A DNA stretch of 64,000 nucleotides, from the NCBI RefSeq assembly GCF_036322705.1, contig NZ_AP027270.1, positions 1,799,501 through 1,863,500 of the forward strand. The letters are read 5' to 3'. Each line of letters starts with the position of its first letter. The stretch's first letter is position 1. Of the stretch, positions 1 to 8,100 are shown piece after piece. The position numbers and the translations under genes are program-made. The notes under the pieces were generated by a model. The model was given only the letters and a program-made list of their open reading frames with translations. It was not told the DNA's origin and ran no database searches. Origin of the DNA: Maricaulis maris. GTDB lineage: Bacteria > Pseudomonadota > Alphaproteobacteria > Caulobacterales > Maricaulaceae.

Positions 1-208
1 GCAGGATCGTCACCTTGCCGTCCTTGGCAAGCCGGATGGCGGCCTGGCGGACATGGCCGAACTTGCGATTGAAGCGCTCCGGCTCGATATCCTTGGCGAC
101 GTCGGCCGGCGCGATCGAACGGCCTTCCGGCGCGGCGGCGACCAATCGCAGGATGGCCTCTTCGATGGGATCCGGACCGGAGCGTTCGGTATCAGGCGTG
201 TCGGTCAT
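1..208 (-). CDS. DUF3253 domain protein (partial, C-terminus outside window)
   Basis: The minus strand from an ATG at 208 reads MTDTPDTERSGPDPIEEAIL and stays open to the window edge, giving 69 residues. The visible part has a short acidic leader and a winged-helix-like segment with RSIAPADVAKDI and KFGHVRQAAIRLAKDGK, which matches my memory of small DUF3253 proteins (about 80-90 aa). It lies 12 bp downstream of the thioesterase stop on the same strand, so the two are probably co-transcribed. The fold hints at DNA binding, but no function is known to me. Confidence 0.65.
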   Translation of the reverse strand, partial: MTDTPDTERSGPDPIEEAILRLVAAAPEGRSIAPADVAKDIEPERFNRKFGHVRQAAIRLAKDGKVTIL

Positions 209-220
209 GAGGTTTCGATC

Positions 221-658
221 TCAGCTGGTCTTGGGCGGCAGGGAATAGGTCGCGCTGGCCTGGGCAATCAAGTCTTCAGCGCCGCCGGCAAGGATATCAC
301 AATCAGTGACCGCCAGTCGCGACCCGAGTTTCAGCAGACGGCAATGGCCGGTCACCGGCCCGGGCGGCGCCTTGCGCAGGAAGTTGATATTGAGATTGGT
401 CGTCACCGCCAGCGCCTGCTTGCCGACATGGCCGAGTATGACCGCATAGGCGGCAAAGTCGGCCAGCGTGAACAAGGTCGGACCGGACACCGTCCCGCCC
501 GGACGCAAATGCTCTGCGCGGGCCTCGGCGCTGACAATCGCCCGCCCCGGTTCAATCCGCTCGATCACAAATCTGATCCCGCCCTGATTCCACTGCGGGA
601 AGACCTCGTCGAGATAGGCGGCCACCGCCGCGGCATCCATGGAGACGTGCAAACCCAT
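221..658 (-). CDS. PaaI-like hotdog-fold thioesterase
   Basis: A 145-aa protein with the features of the PaaI/4HBT hotdog family: an N-terminal helix, then LRPGGTVSGPTLFTLADFAAY (the usual G-x-x-x-x-DxA region), then AVTTNLNINFLRKAPPG. Members hydrolyse acyl-CoA thioesters in the cytoplasm; the substrate cannot be read from sequence. An ATG at 640 is an alternative start that would remove six residues. DUF3253 follows 12 bp downstream, and the acyltransferase to the right is divergent. Confidence 0.8.
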   Translation of the reverse strand: MGLHVSMDAAAVAAYLDEVFPQWNQGGIRFVIERIEPGRAIVSAEARAEHLRPGGTVSGPTLFTLADFAAYAVILGHVGKQALAVTTNLNINFLRKAPPGPVTGHCRLLKLGSRLAVTDCDILAGGAEDLIAQASATYSLPPKTS

Positions 659-802
659 CCACCTGTCCGGCCCTTCGCCTGCACCGCAGGCGAGACAGGG
701 CCCCTCCCTTATAGTCTCATGTCAGACGAAAGCTTTGCCGCCGCAACGCCTTGCGGCAAGCTATCTACTCAGCCGCCCGCCACCAGCCAGACGGATACAC
801 CC

Positions 803-1525
803 ATGCGCCGCGACCACCGCCCCTATTGGATGCACCAGGCCTGGGAAAGTTTCGAGAACCGCTGGGCGCGACATTTCCTGTGGCCGCACTTTGCTGAGAT
901 CGGCCGCGATCCCAAGATCGTGCAGCCCTGGGCGGTCGAGGTTTTCGGACCCAATATCAGCGCCGGCGAATATCTCCACATCATCGCCAACAAGCATGAC
1001 CCGGTGCGCCTCACGGTCTGGGCACCGCAGACCCAGGCCGGTCGGGTCAGCCTGGGCGATCATGTCTTCCTGGCACCCGGCACGCGCATCCTCGCGGCCG
1101 GCGAGATCGAGATCGGCGATGCCTGCCTGATCGCCAACAAGGTCACGATCACCGATTGCGACTGGCACTCCATCCATGACCGCGTCGACCCGCAGCCGGC
1201 GTTCAAACCGGTCAGGCTGGGCAAGAATGTCTGGATCGGCGACGGCGCCTTTATCGGCAAGGGCGTGACCATTGGCGACCATTCCGTGGTCGGCGCGCGG
1301 TCTGTGGTCACCCGGGATGTCGAACCCTGGACCATCGTCGCCGGCAATCCGGCACGTGTCATCAAGCGGATCGACCCGGACGCCCCGATGAAGACCCGCT
1401 CCGACCTGTTCGCGGACGCCGCCGGTCTCGACCGCTTCATGGACACGGCCTACCGGCAGTCGCTGGCCGGCAATTCCACCATTGGCTGGCTCCGCAGCCG
1501 GCTGTGGCCGGCGCGCGGGGATTAG
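803..1525 (+). CDS. Hexapeptide-repeat (LbH) acyltransferase
   Basis: A 240-aa protein. Its middle carries imperfect hexapeptide repeats of a left-handed beta-helix (VSLGDHVFLAPGTRI, IEIGDACLIANKVTI, VRLGKNVWIGDGAFI, VTIGDHSVVGARSVV), followed by the closing signature IVAGNPARVIKRI typical of WbbJ/MaaA-type O-acetyltransferases. The family transfers acetyl from acetyl-CoA to sugars or similar acceptors. The N-terminal 60 residues and the C-terminal 40 after the helix are not typical of the smallest members, so the acceptor is uncertain. The start at 803 precedes the conserved PYWMHQAWESF segment; an in-frame ATG at 719 is possible. The 3' end overlaps the convergent monooxygenase by 4 bp. Confidence 0.8.
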   Translation: MRRDHRPYWMHQAWESFENRWARHFLWPHFAEIGRDPKIVQPWAVEVFGPNISAGEYLHIIANKHDPVRLTVWAPQTQAGRVSLGDHVFLAPGTRILAAGEIEIGDACLIANKVTITDCDWHSIHDRVDPQPAFKPVRLGKNVWIGDGAFIGKGVTIGDHSVVGARSVVTRDVEPWTIVAGNPARVIKRIDPDAPMKTRSDLFADAAGLDRFMDTAYRQSLAGNSTIGWLRSRLWPARGD

Positions 1526-2994
1526 CGGCTGCTATCCACCACATAATCCTTCAGCCGGAAACGCTTGAGCCGGCGGCGCATCGCGCCCGTCGTCCACGGC
1601 CAGTTGGTGCTGTTGCGACCGTTCTTGTCGATGAAATAGCTCTGACAGCCACCGGCATTCCAGACGCTGGTCTGCAGCGCTGCCTGGACGTCGTCATTGA
1701 AAGCGCGCGCCGACTGCGGGTCGACGGCGACGGTGCGGATGCGTCTGGAGGTCAACGTGCGGAGTGCGCTCATGATGTATTTCAGCTGCGCCTCGATCAT
1801 CACGAAGGCCGAGGAGAAGGTGTAAAGATTGGGCCCGAACATCATGAAAAGATTGGGACAGTCCTCCACCATAGTGCCCAGATAGGCTTGTGGACTGCCC
1901 TGCCAGCGCGTCGCCAGTGTCTCGCCGCTCACGCCGGTGATGATTTCGGCCACCGGCGGATTGGCGACCTCGAAACCGGTGGCATAGATGATGATGTCGG
2001 CCTCGCAGCTGGACCCGTCGCTGGCGATGATCGTCTTGCCCCGGACCTCGGCTACACCGCCGACCACATCGACATTCTCTTTGACCAGGGCGCGATACCA
2101 GTCATTGGATTGGAGGATGCGCTTGCAGCCGATTGCATAGTCCGGTGTCAGCACCGCACGCAGGCGCTCGTCCTTCACCGTGCGATGGATATTCCTCAGC
2201 GCCCGCGCCTGCAGTTTACCGCGAGAGCGCGGGCGGGTCAGGCTGTTGTTGAGCTTTTCGAAGGCCAGATAGAGCATCTGCCGCAAGGCATGCTGCAGGA
2301 CGGGAAAACGCTCGAAGCGGCGCTGCCAGCGCTCGCTGACCGGCGCATCCATCTTGGGCAGAACCCAGGGCGGGGTGCGCTGGAACAGGGTCAGGTGAGC
2401 GACGTCAGGCTGGATGGCCGGCACAAACTGGATCGCCGACGCGCCGCTGCCGATCACCGCGACCCGTTTGCCGGCCAGGTCGCAGCCATGATCCCATCGC
2501 GCCGAATGAAAGCTGGCGCCGGGAAAGCTCGCAATCCCCTTGATCCGGGGCGTGACGGGCTTGTGCATCGGGCCGCAGGCCATGATCACGAAGCGCGCGC
2601 TATAGTCGCCGGCGCTTGTTTGCAGGCGCCAGACCTGTTGGTCGCTGTCCCAACGGGCGGCCAGCAGCTCATGGTTCACGCGCACCGACGGCATGACCCC
2701 GAAACGGTCGGCGACGGCATGGGTATAGTCCCGGATTTCCCCCTGCCGGGCAAAGAAGCGGCTCCAGCGCGGGTTGGGGGCGAAGGAATAGCTGTAGAAG
2801 GCCGATGGCACGTCGCAGGCGCAGCCTGGATAGCTGTTGTCGCGCCAGACGCCACCGATCTCGGCGCTCTTCTCGAGCACCAGAAAATCGAGGCCCGCCT
2901 GCCGCAGCTTGATTGCCGCACCGATCCCGGCGAAGCCGGCACCAACCACGATCACCTCATGATGACGGGTCTGCGGGTCCGGGGTCGTCGTCAT
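1522..2994 (-). CDS. Flavin-containing monooxygenase, Baeyer-Villiger type
   Basis: A 490-aa protein with two Rossmann dinucleotide motifs: GAGFAG at about residues 18-23 for FAD and GSGASA at about 182-187 for NADPH. Between them lies FPGASFHSARWD (157-168), which fits the type I Baeyer-Villiger fingerprint FxGxxxHxxxW[P/D]. Enzymes of this class insert one O2-derived oxygen next to a ketone, giving an ester or lactone; some are N- or S-oxygenases. The substrate is not deducible. I chose the ATG at 2994, seven residues before the beta strand that leads into the FAD motif; a TTG at 3060 is also open. The 228 bp to the next gene show nothing I can name. Confidence 0.85.
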   Translation of the reverse strand: MTTTPDPQTRHHEVIVVGAGFAGIGAAIKLRQAGLDFLVLEKSAEIGGVWRDNSYPGCACDVPSAFYSYSFAPNPRWSRFFARQGEIRDYTHAVADRFGVMPSVRVNHELLAARWDSDQQVWRLQTSAGDYSARFVIMACGPMHKPVTPRIKGIASFPGASFHSARWDHGCDLAGKRVAVIGSGASAIQFVPAIQPDVAHLTLFQRTPPWVLPKMDAPVSERWQRRFERFPVLQHALRQMLYLAFEKLNNSLTRPRSRGKLQARALRNIHRTVKDERLRAVLTPDYAIGCKRILQSNDWYRALVKENVDVVGGVAEVRGKTIIASDGSSCEADIIIYATGFEVANPPVAEIITGVSGETLATRWQGSPQAYLGTMVEDCPNLFMMFGPNLYTFSSAFVMIEAQLKYIMSALRTLTSRRIRTVAVDPQSARAFNDDVQAALQTSVWNAGGCQSYFIDKNGRNSTNWPWTTGAMRRRLKRFRLKDYVVDSSR

Positions 2995-3222
2995 CGACAG
3001 CAGGACCGTGTCGGACAAGGGCGCGCGCCCGGCGTCCGGATCAGAATGGCCATGCGACAATCTCCCGCGTCTTCACCCATGGGCGCCGCCCCCTTTCGGC
3101 AGGCGCCTGCGAAAGAATTGACATACAGGATGACACAACACAAGAGCCGGAGGCTCGGCTCAGGAAAACAGTCAGCAATGGCCGGTAATCCGGGACGCGC
3201 ATCGCACAGTCCGCATTTGTCC

Positions 3223-4503
3223 CTACCCGAACAGGCCCTGCGGCAGCACACCGATCGCGGCGCCTGTCATCAGCGTGGCCAGCGTGCCGGAGATCAGCGC
3301 CTTTGGCGCCAGCTGGAGGATGTCCTCGCGGCGCGACGGCGCAATCGCGACGAGGCCGCCGGTCAGGATGCCGACCGAGGAGAAGTTGGCAAAGCCGCAC
3401 AGGGCATAGGTCATGATCAGGCTGGTGCGCGGGGACAGCTCATCGCCGATCTGGGCCAGGCGGTCATAGGCATAGACCTCGTTGAGCGCCGTCTTGAGGC
3501 CCATCAGCGAGCCGGCCTGGGTCGCCTCGGCCCACGGCACGCCGGCCAGCCAGACGATGGGCGCAAACAGCCAGCCGAGGATGCGGTCGACCGACAGGGC
3601 GCCGCCGAACACGTCCGGGAAGAGACCCAGCATGACGTTCAAGAGGGCGACCAGGGCGGTGAAGACCAGCAGCATGAAGATGATGTTGAAATAAAGCCGC
3701 ATCCCGTCCGACACGCCGGTGGTCAGCGCGTCCATCGAGGAATGATAGATCTGGGTCGGGACTTTTTCCTTGGCCTCGGCCTCGGGCGTCATCGGCTCGG
3801 CCGGCATCATCAGACGCGATAGCAGGACCGCGGCAGGGACCGAGATCAGCGAGGCGGTGAAGATATGGCCCGCCGCACCGTCAATGATGCCGGAAAGCTG
3901 GGAGACATAGAGCGCCATCACCGAGCCGGCGACGGTGGAAAAGCCGACGGTCATGATCAAAAAGAGGTCGGAACGGCTCATGTCGGGCAGGCGCGGCCGG
4001 ATAAGGACCGGGCTCTCGGTCATGCCGAGAAAGATATTCGCCGCCGCGCCAAGGCTCGCCGAGCCGGACAGGTTGAGCAGACGCTGGAAGGCGAAAGCGA
4101 AACCGCGCACCAGAACCTCCAGGATCCGCCAGCGCCACAACAGCGCAGACAGGGCCGACAGGACAATGACCATCGGCAGGGCCTGGAAAGCGAAGAGGAA
4201 GGTGCCGCCCGCCGTTTCGGGATTGATCTCGAACGGCATGGCACCGCCGGCGAGATAGCCGAAGACGAATTGCGCGCCCTCATTGGTCACCGCCTGCAGC
4301 ACGGCGACAACACCGGTCAGCGATTGCAGGAAGGCGCGGAACGGGGCGACCGTATAGAGCAGGGTCGCGATCACCAGCTGCAGGCCAATCGCTCCGAGCA
4401 GGAGAATGACCGGCAGGCGCTTGCGCGGACCCAGCAACCAGGCGAGGCCAGCCAGCAGGAAGAGGCCGACAAAGCTGCGCCCCTGCAGCAGAAGATCATC
4501 CAT
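3223..4503 (-). CDS. Concentrative nucleoside transporter, NupC/CNT family
   Basis: A 426-aa polytopic membrane protein. Family signatures include GMTESPVLIRPRLPDMSRS after a re-entrant segment, GFSTVAGSVMALYV, LNEVYAYDRL and the C-terminal GFANFSSVGILTGGLVAIAPSRR. CNT proteins import nucleosides with H+ or Na+ across the inner membrane, and the length matches NupC homologues (about 400-430 aa). Translation starts at the ATG at 4503, immediately before the first hydrophobic segment; the longer open frame upstream has no membrane-protein character. The specific nucleoside preference is unknown. Confidence 0.88.
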   Translation of the reverse strand: MDDLLLQGRSFVGLFLLAGLAWLLGPRKRLPVILLLGAIGLQLVIATLLYTVAPFRAFLQSLTGVVAVLQAVTNEGAQFVFGYLAGGAMPFEINPETAGGTFLFAFQALPMVIVLSALSALLWRWRILEVLVRGFAFAFQRLLNLSGSASLGAAANIFLGMTESPVLIRPRLPDMSRSDLFLIMTVGFSTVAGSVMALYVSQLSGIIDGAAGHIFTASLISVPAAVLLSRLMMPAEPMTPEAEAKEKVPTQIYHSSMDALTTGVSDGMRLYFNIIFMLLVFTALVALLNVMLGLFPDVFGGALSVDRILGWLFAPIVWLAGVPWAEATQAGSLMGLKTALNEVYAYDRLAQIGDELSPRTSLIMTYALCGFANFSSVGILTGGLVAIAPSRREDILQLAPKALISGTLATLMTGAAIGVLPQGLFG

Positions 4504-4599
4504 GAAACGCCCCACCCGGTGAAAGCGGGACCATATTCTGCCCGCCCCCGCCGCTGCAAGCACTTGCCTCAACGGGCGGGCCGCGAAATGCTGCGGCGC

Positions 4600-4812
4600 A
4601 TGACGCTTGCGACCTCCAAACCCCCGATCGACACACCGTGTGTGAAAGTCTGCTTCGTTGATCCGAAAGCACAATTATGCGTCGGCTGCTTCCGTACGCT
4701 GGAAGAGCTGGGCCGCTGGACCCGTTACAGCGATGCCGAGCGCACGGCGGTCATGGACGCCCTGCCGGCCCGCGAAGCGGCCTACCAGGCCGGGCGAGGC
4801 GCAACCCGATGA
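4600..4812 (+). CDS. DUF1289 small cysteine protein
   Basis: A 70-aa protein with the DUF1289 pattern: CVKVC (two cysteines), then CVGCFRTLEELGRW (two cysteines), then a short helical tail. Four cysteines in CxxxC and CxxC pairs suggest bound metal or an Fe-S cluster, although the family function is unknown. The ATG at 4600 is preferred, and one at 4588 is also in frame. The stop overlaps the start of the protease gene (ATGA, 4 bp), indicating translational coupling. Confidence 0.85.
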   Translation: MTLATSKPPIDTPCVKVCFVDPKAQLCVGCFRTLEELGRWTRYSDAERTAVMDALPAREAAYQAGRGATR

Positions 4813-5525
4813 GAGCCCTCATCATGCGCATGGCCCTGCCCGCCCTCGTGCTGGCCATTGCCCTGATGGGCCTGCGACTGGCCACATGGGCACTCTGGGT
4901 CGATCTGCCGCCCGGACCGAGAACCGCCTTCATGGTAGTTGTGCTGGCCCTGCTGGCGCTGGCCCTGACCGGCTCGGCCATTGCCCCGGACGGCGCGCGA
5001 CACCGCAGCCTGATCGCCTGGGTCACCATCTCGGCCTCGGTCGGCGGCGTGACCATTCTCAACCGGGATTATGCGGACTGGCAATATCAGCGCATCTGGG
5101 GCGCCGCCCCGAGCGAGAGCGCGCTGCAGCGCTCGCCCCGCAGCGCCGTTCAGCTCACCGATGGCGCCATTGTGCTCGAGCGGCAATTCAACGGTCACTT
5201 CTATATCGATAGCGAGATCAATGGCTCGGCCGTCAATTTCCTGATCGACACCGGCGCCACCGGCGTTGCGCTGGCCCCCGCCGACGCCCGCAATATCGGT
5301 ATCCGCACCGACCAGCTCGATTTCGTGATCCAGGTCTCGACCGCCTCGGGACGGGCGATGGCGGCGCCGGTCACCATCCGCACCCTGGCCCTGCCCGGCC
5401 GCACCTTCCAGGACGTCCCGGCCCTGGTCATGCAGTCGGGCGATCAGTCGCTGCTGGGCATGACGGTGCTGGAGCGTTTCGAGGCCATCGAGATCCGCCG
5501 TGACCAGCTGGTGCTGCGTCCCTAG
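4809..5525 (+). CDS. Membrane-anchored retropepsin-like aspartic protease (TIGR02281 type)
   Basis: A 238-aa protein. Two hydrophobic segments lie at about residues 7-30 and 40-60, followed by a soluble domain with NFLIDTGATG around D147, the single catalytic Asp-Thr-Gly of clan AA proteases that work as dimers. The second family landmark, SLLGMTVLERF, is near residue 214. Such proteins are anchored in the inner membrane with the protease domain probably periplasmic. Known alphaproteobacterial relatives have no settled substrate. Coupled to DUF1289 by a 4-bp overlap. Confidence 0.85.
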   Translation: MRALIMRMALPALVLAIALMGLRLATWALWVDLPPGPRTAFMVVVLALLALALTGSAIAPDGARHRSLIAWVTISASVGGVTILNRDYADWQYQRIWGAAPSESALQRSPRSAVQLTDGAIVLERQFNGHFYIDSEINGSAVNFLIDTGATGVALAPADARNIGIRTDQLDFVIQVSTASGRAMAAPVTIRTLALPGRTFQDVPALVMQSGDQSLLGMTVLERFEAIEIRRDQLVLRP

Positions 5526-5526
5526 C

Positions 5527-6345
5527 TCAGCCCGCCGCCAGCCAGGCCTCACGCACCAGCATCACGCCGACAATCACCAGACCGACCGCAAAGCAGCGCT
5601 TGAGCGTCTTTTCCGGCAGGCTGTGGGCGAGCTTCGCACCGAGCGGGGCGACGAAGAAGGCGCTGCCGGCCAGCAGGGCAAAGCCCGGCAGGTTCACATA
5701 GCCAAGCGAATAGGGCACGGCGTCCTGGCCCCAGCCATTGGCGATGAAGCCGACCGCGCCCGGCAGGCCGATGGCGACGCCGAAGCCGGCCGCAGTCGCG
5801 ACGGCCTTGTGGATCGTCTTGCCGCACAGCGTCATCAGGGTGACGCCGAACACGCCGCCGCCAATCCCCATCAGGGCCGAGAGAATGCCGATCGTCCCGC
5901 CCAGCCCCCAGCGCACAGGCCCGGATGGCATCTCGTCGGCGAGCCGCCAGTCGGGCCGACCGAAGAAGAATTGCGCCGACAGGATCACCGCCGTGACGCC
6001 GAACAGGCCAGTCAGGAAATTGCCCGGCAGAAGGTGGGCAATGCGCGAGCCGATCAGCGTGCCAAGCACGATCCAGGGCGCCCAGCCGCGCAGAACGGCG
6101 AAGTCGACAGCGCCGCGCTTGGCGTGGGCCGAGAGCGAACGGGCCGAGGTCGCAATGATCACCGCCAGCGAGGTGCCGACCGCAACCTGCATGATGCGCG
6201 GATCGTCATAGCCGAGGAATTGAAAGGCGAAGAACATTGCCGGCACCATGACGATGCCGCCACCAATGCCGAACAGGCCGGCGATCAGGCCGGCAAAGGC
6301 ACCGGTCGCCGCCATGGCCGCGACCAGGATCCAGATATCGGCCAT
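5527..6345 (-). CDS. Sulfite exporter TauE/SafE family membrane protein
   Basis: A 272-aa membrane protein made of two related halves. It has the glycine-rich TauE/SafE (DUF81) motif GLIAGLFGIGGGIVMVPAMFF near the N-terminus and its repeat GILSALMGIGGGVFGVTLM in the second half. The family exports organic or inorganic sulfur anions, but many members have no defined substrate. Its ATG shares the A of the TGA stop of dusA, so the two genes form one translationally coupled unit even though their functions look unrelated. Confidence 0.88.
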   Translation of the reverse strand: MADIWILVAAMAATGAFAGLIAGLFGIGGGIVMVPAMFFAFQFLGYDDPRIMQVAVGTSLAVIIATSARSLSAHAKRGAVDFAVLRGWAPWIVLGTLIGSRIAHLLPGNFLTGLFGVTAVILSAQFFFGRPDWRLADEMPSGPVRWGLGGTIGILSALMGIGGGVFGVTLMTLCGKTIHKAVATAAGFGVAIGLPGAVGFIANGWGQDAVPYSLGYVNLPGFALLAGSAFFVAPLGAKLAHSLPEKTLKRCFAVGLVIVGVMLVREAWLAAG

Positions 6346-7340
6346 CAGGCAGCCTCTTCCCGCGACGGGATCGCCGCTTCAGCTTCATCGAGAACATCGA
6401 GACCGGCGCCGCTGCGCGTCGCCTTCTCGGACAGGATGCGGCGCCATTGCCGGGCGCCCGGCTCGCCGGCGAACAGGCCGAGCATGTGACGGGTGATATC
6501 GTGCAAGCGCCCTCCCGACCGGAGATGGGCGGCGATATAGGGGCGAAAGGCCGCCAGCGCTTCGGCGCGGGTGGCGACCGGGTCGCTCTCGCCAAAGACC
6601 GCACTGTCGGCACGGGCGAGAATCCACGGCGTGTGATAGGCCGCGCGACCGATCATCGCGCCATCCAGCGTCGCCGTCTCGGCGATCGCGTGCTCAAGGT
6701 CTTCCAGACCGCCATTGAGGATGATCTCGAGCGCCGGGCGCTCGGCCTTGAGGCGGCGCACGAGGTCATAGTCCAGCGGCGGGATGGAGCGGTTTTCCTT
6801 TGGGCTCAAACCTTTCAGCCAGGCCTTGCGGGCATGGACGGCGAAGCTGGCAATGCCCCGCGCCGCGACCGTATCGACCAGGGTAAACAGCGCCTCTTCC
6901 GGCTCCTGGTCGTCAACACCGATCCGGCATTTGACGGTCACCGGCACGCCGACCGCGTCCTGCATCGCCGCGACACAATCGGCGACCAGCTCGGGCTCCT
7001 GCATCAGACAGGCGCCGAACCGGCCTGACTGGACGCGGTCGGAGGGGCAGCCGACATTGAGATTGATCTCGGCATAGCCATAGTCTTCGGCAATGCGCGC
7101 GGCCCGGGCGAGATCGCCCGGCTCGGAGCCTCCCAACTGGATCGCCACCGGATGCTCGGCCGCATCGAAGCCGATCAGGCGCGGCGTGTCGCCATTGAGG
7201 ATCGCCTTGTCGACCGCCATCTCGGTATAGAGCAGGGTGCGACGTGTCAGGACACGGTGAAACGCCCGGCAATGCCGGTCGGTCCAGTCCATCATCGGCG
7301 CCACGGAAAGGCGTCTGTCGATCGGTGCAGCGAGGCTCAT
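6345..7340 (-). CDS. dusA: tRNA-dihydrouridine(20/20a) synthase DusA
   Basis: A 331-aa TIM-barrel flavoprotein with SVAPMMDWTDRHCRAF at the N-terminus, NLNVGCPSDRVQSGRFGACLM with the catalytic cysteine at about C98, CRIGVDD, FAVHARKAWLKGLSPKENR and the phosphate-binding ILNGGLEDLEHA region. The GRFGACLM and GLSPKENR segments separate DusA from DusB and DusC. It reduces uridine to dihydrouridine in the tRNA D-loop with NADPH and FMN. The start at 7340 (MSLAAPID) is chosen over upstream ATGs at 7352 and 7376, because DusA homologues begin shortly before the SVAPM strand. Confidence 0.92.
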   Translation of the reverse strand: MSLAAPIDRRLSVAPMMDWTDRHCRAFHRVLTRRTLLYTEMAVDKAILNGDTPRLIGFDAAEHPVAIQLGGSEPGDLARAARIAEDYGYAEINLNVGCPSDRVQSGRFGACLMQEPELVADCVAAMQDAVGVPVTVKCRIGVDDQEPEEALFTLVDTVAARGIASFAVHARKAWLKGLSPKENRSIPPLDYDLVRRLKAERPALEIILNGGLEDLEHAIAETATLDGAMIGRAAYHTPWILARADSAVFGESDPVATRAEALAAFRPYIAAHLRSGGRLHDITRHMLGLFAGEPGARQWRRILSEKATRSGAGLDVLDEAEAAIPSREEAA

Positions 7341-7472
7341 GACGCGCGACATAGCCTGTGCGGCCCTTCCCGGCAACGCACGGCGCAGGTCATTGCCTCA
7401 AATCCCACCGGTTCCGTTCACCCGGTTTAAACGCGGACATGATTGTCTGGTCATGGCGAGGGAGATCGAGAC

Positions 7473-8024
7473 ATGGCCAAGGCACTCTTTCACAAGCACC
7501 AGCGGGTCTTTGTAGGCCCGGTGGGCACCTGGGCGCTGATCGAACAGGTCAAGCCGCACTGGGTGAAGGATGTCGAAGAGCCGATCCGGGTCACCTATGA
7601 CTGCGGTCTGGGTCGCGACTTCACGACCGACGAACTCTCCGCCGAACAGGCCGACAGCGTCGAGGCCGGCCATTGGCGCGTCCTGCGTGCGAAGAACAAG
7701 TGGCAGACGATCGAGGAATGTGGCGGGCATCCCTTCCCCGGCACATTCCCGGTCGTCGTCACCGAGGCTATGGACTGGGGCGGCTGGCGCGTGCCCGCCG
7801 CTGAATATGACCGTGACCCGCACCGGATCGAAGCCCAGGCACGCCTGCTCGCGAACAGCCCCCGCCTGCTCGAGATTGCCGAGCAGCTCGCGGCGCTGGC
7901 CGGTGAGGATGGCGACTTGCCGCCCGCCCTTTCGGAACTCTCGCGACGCGCCGAAACCGTCCTCAAGGACATCAATACCAAGCCGGCCCGGCGGGGCGGT
8001 AGCGGACAATCGCGCGCGGCCTGA
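7473..8024 (+). CDS. Conserved hypothetical protein
   Basis: A 183-aa soluble protein from the ATG at 7473, preceded by a GGGAG Shine-Dalgarno-like run. The first 110 residues are compact and rich in aromatics (VGPVGTWALIEQVKPHWVKDVEEP, EAMDWGGWRVP). The last 70 are helical and end in a basic tail. I do not recognise a named domain. It stands alone between divergent dusA and the EAL gene, so context gives no job. Confidence 0.7.
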   Translation: MAKALFHKHQRVFVGPVGTWALIEQVKPHWVKDVEEPIRVTYDCGLGRDFTTDELSAEQADSVEAGHWRVLRAKNKWQTIEECGGHPFPGTFPVVVTEAMDWGGWRVPAAEYDRDPHRIEAQARLLANSPRLLEIAEQLAALAGEDGDLPPALSELSRRAETVLKDINTKPARRGGSGQSRAA

Positions 8025-8037
8025 TTTACCTCGAATT

Positions 8038-8052
8038 TTAAGCGCCTTCTAA
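8038..8052 (+). promoter_or_regulatory. Possible CtrA box upstream of the EAL gene
   Basis: TTAA-N7-CTAA occurs 48 bp before the EAL start. The CtrA consensus in Caulobacterales is TTAA-N7-TTAA, so this has one mismatch. In a GC-rich genome such AT half-sites are not common, but a single near match may be chance. Confidence 0.25.
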
Positions 8053-8100
8053 CGATTGGCGAATAGAACTGTTTCATCTGCGCACAAGAATGGAACACTC

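Noticed and set aside
3118-3123. TTGACA, a perfect -35 box on the plus strand
   Set aside because: No plus-strand gene follows and no suitable -10 is present.
1504-3822. Very long plus-strand open frame opposite the monooxygenase and nucleoside transporter
   Set aside because: High GC keeps antisense frames open. The translation is Arg/Gly/His-rich without domain features, while the minus strand encodes two clear families.
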